Assembly (NCBI GenBank): GCA_963920665.1
Contig: OY987266.1
Coordinates: 5,027,001 to 5,091,000 of the forward strand
Direction: 5' to 3'
DNA from: Straminergon stramineum
Lineage: Eukaryota > Streptophyta > Bryopsida > Hypnales > Calliergonaceae
DNA length: 64,000 bases
The position numbers were made by a program, and so were the translations under genes. This document shows, one piece after another, positions 35,029 through 46,788 of this stretch (position 1 is its first letter; each line of letters opens with the position of its first letter). The notes under the pieces were generated by a model. That model did not search any database and was not told where the DNA came from. It was given only the letters and a program-made list of their open reading frames with translations.

Positions 35029-36420
35029 GGATGCAAAAATTCTTGCTTGGGGGAGAGAAATGGAGGTTGATTGGGCAAATCAGAGGTTTTGCAATGGCAT
35101 TGTGGGATGGTGGGAATCATTTGGGGCAATGAACTCTTGGAAATCCAGCTTGGGGATCCTACCCCCGAGTTGTGCAGGTGGTTCGCATTGCCAAGAGTTC
35201 CCGTCCATTGTTAGCCCTCGCAACTTCGACTGCGGTTTTTTCGCTTCCTGAGCACATAAACTGGACATTAGTTGAGGCTTCGGTACTCTGAAAATAGGGG
35301 CGAACCTTTCGGGTTTGCATTGCCAACCTTCCGGGTTCATTTATAAGCCCTTGGCATCTTCGAGTGTGAACTTTTCTCTTCCTGAGCTAGCATACAACGT
35401 ACTGCACATTAGTTGAGACTTCGGTATTCTAATAATTTGGGGCAAAGCTATTGAGAATGAGAAATTTCGTTTGCTCTGAAGAGTTTGCCTAGCCTGGGAC
35501 GAATATTGTATCAGACATGTTATACCGGTAAGTTTAAATTGAATGCGTGCCGGATATTTTGATTTGAAGTGGCAATGGCTAGTAGCAAATCATTTCAGAA
35601 CCTACACTAGCAGCAGAATTTCTTGCAATCGAGTTACATAGCTTCAGGAAATGGCCAATAATTCTCTAGCTAGCCACAAGCCTACAACAACGACCCAAAC
35701 ACCACCAGCTCAAAAGCGTAACTCTCCAACCAAAATTGATCAAATTCAATGTGCAGTGAAACTGGAAGCCACAGCTGGCTCGCCCTTACATTGCAGTATC
35801 AAATAGTCTTCGTTCACAGTGATGGCAAGAGCGCAAGAGAGACGAAAGAAAACCAAATGATGTTATTGCTTCGCATTGAGAAGCACTACGTACTACAAGC
35901 ATCCATTTCTTGCTCTTCAGAGACGTACCTCATTGCAGTGAGTTCCACCCGGACACCGGCTTCCCCGAACAAGCTCCCACCGAAGCTGCTAATCCTGGCG
36001 CCTTCACAGCTCGAAACTTGGGTGACAAAGAGAGAGAACTAAAATGCATGAGAATGGGAGCTCAATACACCAAGCAGGAAGCTGCATACATCCCTCGTTT
36101 GAGTGGGCTTCAGCTAGAACGCACAGAGTTGAGAGAGATATGCTGAAGGGGGAGGGGGGAGGGAGAGAAATTAAAAGGCAGCTAGAAGAAACTGCGCACT
36201 GGGAAAAGACTGCATAAGGAGCTTGTGTACCGTCTTCTGGGCTTCCGTCTGCAAGCTCGCTGGGTATCAATCAGAAATGCAGCACCTGAAATGGAAAATC
36301 CACACATGGTGGGTGAGGGAGGGAGGGAGCTAGCTGAGGAGCAATATGCCTAAACTTCCAGCAGGTCCCCTGTCCCTGTCTTTACCCTCCTTCACACAAG
36401 CCTTCTTACCCACTGGCGAC
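35029..36420 (-). promoter_or_regulatory. Leader and promoter of the DUF4228 gene, with a duplicated segment
   Basis: Read on the minus strand, TTATAAATG at about 35338-35346 is a good TATA-like box about 310 bases upstream of the start codon. A segment of about 80-90 bp around CTTCCTGAGC ... CATTAGTTGAG(G/A)CTTCGGTA occurs twice, at about 35220-35301 and 35354-35444, on either side of that box. G/A-rich runs (GGGAGGGAGGGAG near 36320) lie further upstream. Transcription start and any leader intron cannot be fixed from sequence alone. Confidence 0.45.
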
Positions 36421-37547
36421 AACTAGGTACCATGGCAGTGGCAGGGGATTGATCAGTCGTCACTCCCTCCTATTCGTTAAAAATTGGCGGATTTCAAACC
36501 TTCGGGTGGATAATCATAATGTTTACGAGAAATGAATGCAGGCAGAAGGTGTAACAAATCAATTCACGGAAAGTTAACCCTGGATTTGAATGTAAGTTAA
36601 GTTATATACGCATGCTGCTGCCATGAATCCCTCCTCCGGTCCTCCCTCCCTTAAGCTTACTGTAGTTGTTTCTCATGGTAGACTCCCTTCCTCCATGGAG
36701 TGCCCGAAGTGATGATCAATGGCAGTTGCGTGGACAGACAGTCGCACAAGTTGGTTTGCCCTTCGCATGCGTGAACGGTATCATGACCTGGCTTGGTGGG
36801 GTAACCTCAACGAGGTGAAATGCGTGCTGGGCGACTACCTTACCCTACGTTAATGGCTTCCAGTGATAAGTGTTGACCAAAGAGCAGAGGAGGCTGCTGA
36901 TGCCCTGTCCTGGTAGCTAGACTGTGCGGTGCGCCTGACGCGCGGCCCAGGTGGATACAGACCCTGAGGATCCTGTGATTGCTCAGAGTTGTGTGGCTAG
37001 CTAGCTAGCTAGCCTGCCATACGAGAAGCAGCCAGTTTGCAGACTGGAGTTAGTAGGCTGTTTGGTGTATGACATATGACAATTCGCTCAAGAGAAGACA
37101 GGTTTTAACAACTTGTAACTTAGTGAACATGATGCCCTTCTTTTTGTCTTCAGATGGATGCAGAAGTTACAGGGCCAGGCGATAGGCGACTGAGCTGCTG
37201 GGGACCCTGCCATCAGGATCTTGGCAGACTAGTCTATTGGAACCAAGCAAGCTAATTAAGCTCAGCGCTTGCCTCGCTATGAATTTTTATTAAGTTAGCA
37301 CTTGCGGAGATGCCTTCAGGGACTGAGCCGGACTTGGATTATGCTCGAAATTCATATTAGAATAGGAATGAATTTGAGCTGACATCCATGCCTTCTGTGA
37401 GTGAGCCTGGCTTGAATCATGCACTAAATTCACATTCACAGCTGCGTGGACGCTTGCATGGGTTGATCATGTTCGTATAGATTCGAACTTCCAAATCTTG
37501 CAATCTCTACGCTACGAAGTTTTTCACTGTTAATATACGAAGGGAGC

Positions 37548-37549
<2 letters not shown>

Positions 37550-37596
<47 letters not shown>
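37550..37596. repeat. (ATT)n microsatellite
   Basis: An uninterrupted ATT run of about 47 bases. Confidence 0.95.
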
Positions 37597-37631
37597 CAGA
37601 AGCAAAAATCACATGTCTTCAACAACTCGAA

Positions 37632-37656
37632 TTTTTTTTTTTGGGGGGGGGGGGGG
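37632..37656. repeat. Poly-T followed by a 14-base poly-G run
   Basis: A T run is directly followed by about 14 G residues at 37643-37656. Long G runs are rare in this otherwise AT-rich stretch. Confidence 0.9.
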
Positions 37657-40379
37657 ATTTGAAATTATTGTAAAAATTTTGAAGAAACAGCGAAGAAAAT
37701 CATATTTTTTACAAAATATGTCCAAAATAATGAAAATTTATAAGTAGGTGTACCTTATCGCATGGAACGTTATCTTGTAATTGTGTAAACCAAATTTCCG
37801 TATCATTCCATATTAATTTAGATGTGTGGCAATAGACTTCAAATTGCAAAGAAACACTCTTCTGTTTGGAAGTTTTCGAAGTGAACTAGGAAAGCTTCGA
37901 TTCATAAAGCTAGCTAGCCAGCCTCATTCGGTAGCAGACAAACAGTTGAAAGTTTCAATTTCTACCTTTTGATTCTGTTGAAAAATCTTACCGAGACGTA
38001 GTGGTCGTACAAGAAATACCACATGTGAGCTCTTATTTTTCAAACTGTTTCGCCACTTGAAACTCCTTCCGTGACTGAATCTTAATGTAACTTCTTATAT
38101 GAAGTTAAACCATATTGATGATTTCGTAAAGATCCGTTCGAAATGAAAAACCCCACCTAGAATAGCCTGTTCACTGAACCCTGCCTGTCATTCTGCAATC
38201 AAAAAATCACGGCAACACTGACAGAACAGAACCCCAAGGCCAAAAGTACGCTCGCTTGGAGGTAAGTTAAGTTAAGCTGAACCCGTCCGGCTCCTTCCTT
38301 TCTCCGTCCACTGGAGCCGCTTTCCCAGCAGGCCAGGAGTCCAGGACCGACTGTTCCGTTGTGTAACTTCCCGCTTCCCTTCCCTTCCCTTCCCCTCCTT
38401 CCATGACTGAATGATCAATACGGACTTACGGAGTATTCTCCAAGTGAAGTGCGAAACTGTGCGATGATCAAGGAGCAGACGGTCCACACCGCAAGACAGT
38501 GATCCGGCCTGTCAAATCAATCAATTTCCTCGCCTCAAACGTCCTCTGAAATTAGCCTTCCACCAACTAATCAAGAGAGTTTCACACATGCGGTCGGGTA
38601 GTAAGCTTTGTCAAGCTCTGACAGCAGGCTTCACCTGTTGCAAGGGAAGGGAAGGTCTGCCTGCCTTCCTGCCTGTGGGTTGCTATGGCCAGGAGTTCAC
38701 TTAACCGAAGGTAAGCGTCGTCTGCTCGTAACTTAAAGCGACCTTTTAAGAACTGATTGCATTTGGGGGGAAGCTAAACTCCTTGAAACAAATTTCAGTG
38801 AATTTTCGTTGGTAGAAAAATGGAATTGGCATCTAATCCAAGTCATTTCGTATTTTTTGAACCTTTCTGGATTTAGTTACGAATTTTTTAAGTTGCATAG
38901 TAGTGGCAGCTAAAAGTAACCACCTCCTGAAATAATGTACATTGTTGGTACACTGAAGAAAGCAAAATGTACCTCTTTGTTAGTGGTTGCTTTTAGAGGA
39001 GGGTCACTTTTAGAGGACTGTACAACTATTGATATTTTAGTACCTTATCATCAGAAATGTTTATGGAAATTCTCTTCTCTTGTCCAGACATCTGGCTTGG
39101 CTGTTTTGTACGTTTCAGTTGTTGCAATGGAATTCCATTTCATTAAAAAAGAAAAGAAAAAAATGTTTATAGAAATCCGTGATGTTTGTCGGTGCAATTC
39201 AAATGAGGTTTTCTGTTATTTGATGATTTGATCATCCAAACAATATGATCAACAAATAATCATGGTGAGTGTGTGCTGCTGTGATGTCACCTCAATTTTT
39301 AATACAAACCAATTTGCATCAACCCCTGGTTAGAGTCGAAGTGAAGTGTGAGGTTGTGATCATCAAAATTTGGTGAGCATTGATTGGTTGACACCAGTGT
39401 TGTGCGGGTATTGAATTCTTTTGATGATAAGGTAACTATGCCTACAATTGCACAGTTATCATCATTATTTCCTAAGATTAGGTTGAAAATTTTTTGGTGG
39501 GGTCTTGTTGGTAGTTAAAAGGAGATTTTAGATTCTCATAGAATGCATATTTTGACACCATATGAATAAATTACAAATTTTCAAAGTGTTGAAAAATAGA
39601 TGTTTCTAAAACTAAATATAGACTCTCATGAATAGCGGGAATACATTTTAGGCATGAATTTTTGGTGCTATGTTTTTGAAAGTGGTCAAAATTAGGTGTA
39701 GTTACCTTACTTAGCATTTGCATTTTAAAAATTAGAAAATTTCATGCAAGGCGGGGCTTGGTTTGATATAATTTCATAAAATGTACATGGATTTGGTACA
39801 CTGATTACAAGAAGATTAACCTAAGAAAAACAAGATGAGTATGATACAATAATTAAACCTCTCAGGGCCTTTGGGGCAAAATGTATTTTCTCCAAAAAAA
39901 TTATTGCAAATTGGGAGAAATTAGAAAAAGAATCCCATTAATTTTAGAACCAAGTTTTTGTGAGTGAGATATCTATATAATGGATAGCCTTCTTTGATTT
40001 TCAACATGCAAAACATGTGTAATATTCCAATTTTAAAATAAAAAATAGAAGCCTTGTATAGTACCCACCAGCAAGCTTACATTCAAATTTTCAAACTATA
40101 GGTGCCACTGAAAATGAGGTGCAACTTTGATTGATCATATCTTCCACATTAGACCTTCAAATTTCATGAAACTGCTACCAAAATGTTAAAAAATGAGTTA
40201 ACTACGTTCTATGTGTCATTTAGATGCTAATTCAAGACACTTGTCTAAGAAGACATTGAATTGCATTGTTTGTACTTCAAGTTGTGTTTGTAGCTCCTAC
40301 ACTATGATGGCAACATCAATGCTTCTTGCACCAACACAATTCAGATTTTTGTCAATTTGAGCTTCATATATGGAGCTCC

Positions 40380-41171
40380 AACAACCTCTAAAGGCAAAAC
40401 ATGATTGGTCCAAGCAATGTGGTAGCTTATAAAAACATTGTGTGTGTGTTTTGATGAGTAGGTGTATCTCTATAGACAATATGAGATTGTAGGTGTTATT
40501 GATTGTAAAAAGCGACTTCAGTGGTGGTATAAGGTGTGCTTTAAAGCTATGAACACCAACACTAAATTGCATTTGACTAGAAGGATGTAATATGGATAAA
40601 CGAATCTTCATTTGAAACTAGAAAAAATCAACACAAGTGAAGGTATGACAAAAGTCATATAAATATTTTTCTTTGGATGATTTAGCACCATTATAAAATC
40701 TAGTCATTCATCAATGATGATATGGGTTCATTCACCAATTTCAATAAGTGCCTCCTTGTTATAATGCCATGTGATAGATGAAGAGGTAGGGACTTTGTTG
40801 TTGTTGTCTATGAAAGTCAATTAAGTGGCTTTTAGTTTCTCCATAATCACCCTAAGACATTCATATTGATGGAAGATGATGCTCCAATGCACTATAATAA
40901 AGAATTAAGTGATTGAAGGCAAGCACATGTCATGAGAAAGCTTTCATGGCCATCAAACCCTCCTAACTTAAACCCTATCAAAAACCTATGAAAGATAGTG
41001 AAAGACATTGTCTAAAATGAGGTGTTACTGCAAAACAAAGAAGAATTAGTCAACACCATTCAAAGTATATGGGAAGAGGTTTCTCTAGAGATTATTGAAG
41101 TTCTCCTTGCTAGCATGCCTTACCGTATGAAGGCCATAATCAAAGCTAATGGTGGTAGCACTAGATGGTAG
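40380..41171 (+). pseudogene. Tc1/mariner-like (IS630 superfamily) transposase fossil
   Basis: The C-terminal half is easy to read in one frame ending at TAG 41169-41171. It has FILMEDDAPMHYNKEL around 40860-40904, WPSNPPNLNPIKNL at 40947, then IQSIWEEVSLEIIEVLLASM and PYRMKAIIKANGGSTRW. These match the second catalytic aspartate block, the PDLNPIEN block and the conserved R..A.I.A.GG..R tail of Tc1/mariner transposases. The third acidic residue, normally E in NPIEN, is K here, and stop codons fall after KNL and KDIV. Upstream, a FDE triplet near 40451 (followed by TAG) fits the first catalytic aspartate. The element is dead. Its terminal repeats were not identified. Confidence 0.8.
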
Positions 41172-41903
41172 ATAGGTTGTCAAAAAATGCTATATTTATA
41201 TATAATTTTATAAAAATTTTGTAAATTCTCAAGACAACATAAAAGTAGACTTCATTATCTTTCTAGCGCACTGTGTGGTTTGTGATTTGGATTATTTTTG
41301 AGCATGTAAGGTAAAACAGCCCATTGTGGTCAAATGACCCATAGCGGTCACCTAGGAAGTCACCCCATTGTGGGTTTTTTTAGACCCCATCATGGGTTTT
41401 ATTAGTAAATGAGATTTGGACCACAATCAATGTCTTACCTAACAGTAATGGAGTGATTAGTGACTGCATTAGGAACTTCTAACTTTTTAGTGTAATTTCA
41501 TTGTAGGAAGTGACTTTTTTAGGCCTTACACATTAGAAATTATTGTGACTACTTTAGGTGTGTAAGATGAGCATGATGAATACAGATTTTGTTGGTTCTA
41601 GGGTAGTCTACAGACTCTTATAGGCCATGATGGGCTGAACACTTCAAAAATTCATAGCAAATTCATACTTTGTCAAAAAAATATAATTTCAAATGCTCTC
41701 ACTGTTTCTCACACTTGTGTTTATGTGGGAAGAAAATGAAAAAATTTCAGCAATGGCATGAGTATGAACTCCTAATTCTGACCGCAATGGGCTGTTTTAC
41801 CTTAGTGGCAATTCGAAATTGGAGGTTTGGACTCTGTTTCTGTAAATTGATTGTTGTGAACGTAAACTTGTTGGTGGGTACTGTACAAGGAAGGGGTGGA
41901 CAA
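41172..41903. other. Intergenic DNA
   Basis: No gene supported. An 85-residue frame at 41670-41927 runs into the next repeat element and is not domain-bearing. Confidence 0.4.
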
Positions 41904-41910
41904 GATTACA

Positions 41911-42147
41911 AGGCCGGGGTGGATTGACCCCCTCGCTCATCCCCCCAAGTTATTCCAAGGGTGCATGTAAGAAAAAGGACCCCCTGTTTTGTACTTCATT
42001 AATTTATCTTTTCTACCTCTCCCCGCTAATTTGGGGTCTTTGATTGCAAATATGAATTCAAAATTTGCAAATTTTATCATGTGTGAAAAATAAAAAATTT
42101 CAGGGTTTTTACTTGGGGACGAGTGAGGGGGTCAATCCACCCCGGCT
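41911..42147. mobile_element. Miniature element with GCCGGGGTGG ends and a 7-bp target duplication
   Basis: Ends AGGCCGGGGTGGATTGACCC and, in reverse complement, AGCCGGGGTGGATTGACCC form an inverted repeat of about 35 bases. GATTACA flanks both sides (41904-41910 and 42148-42154), consistent with a 7-8 bp target duplication as made by hAT-type elements. The interior core TTTGGGGTCT ... TTGCAAATAT is homologous to the interior of the element at 5870-6120, whose ends are different. Confidence 0.8.
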
Positions 42148-42154
42148 GATTACA

Positions 42155-42683
42155 GTGGGCAAGTTCTTGTAATATGAGTGGAATGGGAGGAAGAAATCCA
42201 CTTTATTGTAAAACTTGAAGCAGTTAATGAATTGTACTTTGATTGAATGACAAAGTGGCTCAACATCTTCTTGTCAACAATGATCGATCCCAAAAATTGG
42301 TGAAGCTTTGCAAAATTTACTTCCCTAAGATCTATCAGTGGACGGATTTCAAGAAAATAATACGTTTGTACATTTTTGAATATTTTGCAAGGTCTAGTTG
42401 ATTCAGCATTTGTTATTTTACACCTTTGTATTTGAACATGAGTAATACAATAAGAGGATTTTTTTTTTCATTTTTTTAAAATTTAAGAAGAATGCATTTG
42501 CTGTAAATTATGAAAAATATTTTTATTCTTGAAAAATGAAATTCCTCAATTTTTTTGTAAATCTTCTTCCTATAAAGATATATCATTTTCATATTTTTTT
42601 TAAAAATTGATCATGCAAAGTGGATATCATCTACAAATCAAACCTTCCATATTTTCCTCATTGATTCCATGCATTCTACATCG
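42155..42683. other. AT-rich intergenic DNA, no gene
   Basis: Nothing recognisable on either strand. Confidence 0.45.
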
Positions 42684-42859
42684 AATAGGGGTATTAAGGG
42701 GACCTATACTAATTAATCAACATTTCACACTATAAATATCTACCTTTCTTGTACATCAGTAGTTATTGAAGTGTCCGGGGGATGTACATCATGTTTTAAA
42801 CATCTATAATATTCCTTAATCAGTCCCTTTAATTTCTTGGTCCCCTTAATACCCCTATT
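42684..42859. mobile_element. Miniature inverted-repeat element, 176 bp, perfect 21-base ends
   Basis: AATAGGGGTATTAAGGGG at 42684 onward is repeated exactly in reverse complement at the right end (42839-42859). The 21-base terminal repeat has no mismatch, so the element is comparatively young or conserved. The interior is non-coding. No obvious target duplication. Confidence 0.8.
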
Positions 42860-43322
42860 AAGTGTAGAGAGATTAATATTTACTTAAATTATATGGTTAT
42901 AAATTAAAATTTAAGCACGTCAATATTCCAAGAAAATTAAACTAGACTAACTTATGTATAGCCATTGTCTTCTAGAAGTTTATAGGAATAGTTAAGACAA
43001 AAATTAAAATAATAAAATAATAAAGTAAATTTGTAGAATTTTGAAATTATCTTGAACTTGTGAAGAAAAAGTGGAGAACAATTGTATTAAAACAAAACAT
43101 GCTTTAAAGACCTTGAGAGACTAAGATATCACTTTAATTGTAGTTATATTGAAAAGAATTAAAAAGAATAATGGGAAATTAGTGATGAATTTGGTTAGGA
43201 GCTATAAATAATGGTTTAGCTTATAGAAATAATGCATCTAATGGTACAAATTCAATATGATTTGAATAAGGAACTAAGGAGCTTAGGGAACTTTATAAGG
43301 TAAGACAAAAGATTGTATATAC
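42860..43322. other. AT-rich intergenic DNA, no gene
   Basis: Nothing recognisable. Confidence 0.45.
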
Positions 43323-44246
43323 CAACAGTGCTATTTTGTGAGCCTATGAGCATTGAGCAAGGATTATGTGAGCGTTGAGCTCAAAAATTTGAAAAAGAAT
43401 TAAAAAATTATTAATATTTCAAAAAATAGATTCCATTTTAAAATTTATTATTTTTAGTAAATTTTAGTACCTACTACTATGTACCTATGTGTACTTATGT
43501 CTTAACGTGTTGATAATTAGACTTGTTAACATTTTAGAAAAATACTATTAAGATTCTTAAGATTTTAAGAAAATATTTGGTTGATAGGGATTATGTGCAT
43601 TTGGAATGAACTTAGTTACACCCAAATGTTGAATAGTTGATCATTGTCCTCTTGTGGGACCTCCCAAGGATTGAATTCTTCTGTCTTAATCAAATTGTTG
43701 TTTGATTGATCACTCTCCTCTTGCTACTTGGTACCTCTTAGCGTCGAGGGGAGCCACCGACCCACGGAATTTTTTTAAAATAAAAAATAAAAAAAGATTT
43801 TTATTTTTATTTTTATTTTTTAAATTTCCATGGGTGGGTGGCTCCCCTCGGCACCGCGAGGTACCAAGAAGCAAGAGGGGAGTGATCATAAAAATTAATT
43901 TTCAATGGAACAACCATATTTGATTTCAAAAGAATCTTAATTAATCATCAATTTTTTTCTTCTTAAAATTTAGTGAAGTCCAATGAATGGCACATCAAGG
44001 TTGTTCAAGGGACCACGGTAATAGGTCTACGGTGATAGATATTAATAAAATTAATAAAATGTTATAGGTGTATATACTATAGAAACCGTCTATCATTATA
44101 GGGTATATAGATTACAAATACCTATATTATAGGTGTTTATGATACATATGCCTTCTATAGTGTGTATTATCTATATTATAGGTACCTATAATGTAGGCTC
44201 AACACTTACAAGCTCACATTCTTGGGCTCACATACTAGCACTGTTG
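43323..44246. mobile_element. Inverted-repeat element of about 924 bp
   Basis: The left end CAACAGTGCTATTTTGTGAG and the reverse complement of the right end (CAACAGTGCTAGTATGTGAG) agree closely; subterminal GTGAGC and TTGAGC motifs continue the similarity for about 45 bases. There is no transposase frame. The palindrome at 43707-43888 lies inside it. The right half holds recurrent TATAGGT motifs. Confidence 0.6.
43707..43888. repeat. Foldback palindrome of 182 bp
   Basis: The left arm begins TGATCACTCTCCTCTTGCTA and the right arm ends AGCAAGAGGGGAGTGATCA. Matching blocks continue inward (GGTACCTC with GAGGTACC, GAGGGGAGCCACC with GGTGGCTCCCCTC) to an A/T-rich centre. The open frame at 43702-43923 merely reads through this palindrome. 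Nested inside the 43323-44246 element. Confidence 0.85.
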
Positions 44247-44964
44247 AGACCACAATGAAGGAATTTACTACAACAACCATAGGAAATGTATTCAAACAAC
44301 TCCTAAGAGTATTGGATGAAAAATTGTCTTTTTCATTCTACAAAAGCCCTTGAAGTCATCCAAAAGAAACAATACGTGTTTTAGATTGTCAAAGGGATAA
44401 TGGTGACTAACATATTTGAATGGATAGTCACTTCATACACCACCCAAAGCAAATACACTGCCACAATTGAATATTTTAGAAAAATATTCTAATGGAACCA
44501 CTTGTCAAATTCTAATGAGTGGTTAAAATTTTCTAGACTAATCTCATTTTAGGAATCTCTCATATTTAGAGTTTTTGGAATTTCAATATATAAGTTTTTA
44601 GAATCTTCAATTCACAAACAATATGAAATTACAAATCTATACTCATATATGCACTAGTACCCAAATTGATCCTATCCATACTCGTATTCAATATCTATAT
44701 TCATATTCAAATTTATCTTCAAATTCCTATCGATACTCGTTTCTATATCTATATTCATATTCATATTCTTATGTATATTTGAACTTCTTTACATTTTTTA
44801 ATTTTAAGAGGGCTTTAGTTTTTAGTTTGGGTGGTCAATGTTTTCATTGAATAAGGATCGTTGGTGTTTTGAGAGAATTGTGACATACATAGTCATAATT
44901 GCAAGATAAAAAGCTATTGGTATAAATACTCAATATATCATGAAGTGTTATTTTAATTAGATAC

Positions 44965-45004
<40 letters not shown>

Positions 45005-45931
45005 ATAAAACCAACATCTTTTATATTATATAGCATGTCATTTACATATGCCAATTCATCTTAATCATCATATTATTTTATTGTCTTTTGTTTTTATTTT
45101 CTACACATATTAGGTTTCATTCTTAAGTAGATAATTAGAGCATAAGAGTCTTAGAGGCTATAACTCATCAATATCATTAAGTATCTTTATAAATATTTAT
45201 AATACAATTCTCAAAGGAAAATCCCATTAAAAAATCTATCTAATATATAATATTAAAATTGTCCTTTTTTCATTCAAAACTTTGTAAAACATTTATTTTT
45301 CTATTACTTTCAAAATTTGAAAGTGTGAGTATGTTTGTTAAGGTTTGATTTGTTTATTGGTCATTTCTCCAGTCTACTCATCTTTGTAGTTGGCCTCTTT
45401 AAATAATCAAAATTATAATTCTACTAAACACTAAAAACCTCAACAAAAAATTAGTTGGTAAAATTTTACAAAATTAGTTTATTTGTTAAGGTATATATAA
45501 TGATAATAAGGAATTCATTTCTTTCATGTTACAAATTAATTGAAGTATGGGTATAAGTTTTTCAAAGGAGGAATATTTTTGAAACAACTAGATCCTCCTA
45601 TAAAATGAGTGTAGAAAGAGCCTATACTTTCCAATAATATTAAGCCACCTTCTAAAATTTTCCATAGGTAGTGAAATACATATCCTATTTCATCAAGTAA
45701 GTCTATCCAACTTGAATTGAATTAGTCTCCAAATGACCAATTCTATTTGTGTTGAGTAGATTCACTTGCTAGAATGGGTTGTATTTCTACTAGTGCAAAT
45801 TATTTTTATTTTCCTTTTAACTATAGTTATGACCTTAAGTTAGGTTTGGAGCTTGTTAGTGTGGACGTATATTTGGATTTTTGGCCAATTTTCAAGGAAC
45901 CTTGAAGTCCTTTTGTCATTACATCACAAAG
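44247..45931. other. AT-rich intergenic DNA with degenerate short repeats
   Basis: No gene. At about 44640-44775 a degenerate TATTCATATTCA/TATCTATA tract produces a long Tyr/Ser-rich frame that is not a gene. An ATT run lies at 44966-45001. Confidence 0.5.
44966..45001. repeat. (ATT)n microsatellite
   Basis: An uninterrupted ATT run of about 36 bases. Confidence 0.95.
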
Positions 45932-46172
45932 TTTAGAACTTGTGGTTTGTCAACAATTATCATGTGGTTATTGTTGTTTCATGGGTTCATACATTAATAT
46001 ACAATTTAGCACATCATTACGATGCATTATTGTACAATTTCTTGCATCGTAACGATGTGACAAATTGTACAATAGTTTTAGAACTTGTGGATTGTCAATA
46101 GTTATCATGTGGTTATTGTTGTTTCCTGGGTTCATACATTAATATACAATTTAGCACATCATTACGATGCAC
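45932..46172. repeat. Direct repeat of about 95 bp, offset 145 bp, with a hairpin between
   Basis: TTAGAACTTGTGG ... CACATCATTACGATGCA occurs at about 45932-46026 and again at about 46078-46171. The spacer (46027-46074) is itself an inverted repeat with arms ATTGTACAATTT and AAATTGTACAAT. Copies are nearly identical. Confidence 0.75.
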
Positions 46173-46507
46173 ATGATTACTACATCAATTTGATACTATT
46201 TTGTATTTGATATTAACTACATAGCTTCAATACGTTAATCAAATTAATGAAAAAGATACAAATTATACATGTAAACTAGTTATCATTATTGTGTATTTTA
46301 TATGCGTTTCAATACACGGAAAATCCATGACAATTACATCATTGCTCTTTGTATTGTAATACCTTATATTAAAGGGTGTAGTTATAAAGATATAAAATAA
46401 AATTGATTTGAGTGTATATTAATTAGGTGCTTCCATTTTGTAGCTTCAAAATGAACTACAAAAATAATAAACATGACCTCCAATTCCATGATTATTATAG
46501 GGTATAC

Positions 46508-46680
46508 AACTTCAACTTGAACTAAATCCATCAATAGGCCAACAAGAAATTTAATCACATAGTGAAGAAATCACTTCATTAGAACCAAAATATATCTTTT
46601 GAATTGAATCCAAAAATAGGCCACTGAGAAACTTGATGATGTAGTGAAAGAATCACTTTATATTTAGCACTTGGTGAGAG
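46508..46680. repeat. Short tandem duplication, about 95-bp offset
   Basis: TTGAACTAAATCCATCAA and TTGAATTGAATCCAAAAA begin two copies that continue with ATAGGCCA, GAAA, GTAGTGAA/ATAGTGAA and AATCACTT. Confidence 0.55.
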
Positions 46681-46788
46681 TGGAGGGTAGAGGGTGGAGA
46701 GGCCTTTTTTACACTAAAATCCATTGTCTGTCACGAACACTCAAAAGATGTGAAATAACTTGAAAATGAGAGCTTGACTGCTCATTGC

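Larger units (their letters stand above)
36421..40379. other. Intergenic DNA with microsatellites
   Basis: No supported gene. The left part (36.4-38.7 kb) has moderate GC and TAAGTTA motifs at 36593 and 38263; the right part is AT-rich. A 98-residue frame at 38935-39231 shows no domain and overlaps a small inverted repeat (38908-39003, arms around CTAAAAGTAACCAC). Confidence 0.45.

Noticed and set aside
40297..40611. 104-residue minus-strand frame
   Set aside because: Antisense to the decayed Tc1/mariner-like sequence.
43702..43923. 73-residue frame with Phe/Leu/Lys-rich centre
   Set aside because: It simply reads through the foldback palindrome at 43707-43888.
44623..44850. Tyr/Ser-rich 75-residue frame
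   Set aside because: Product of a degenerate TATTCA/TATCTA simple repeat.
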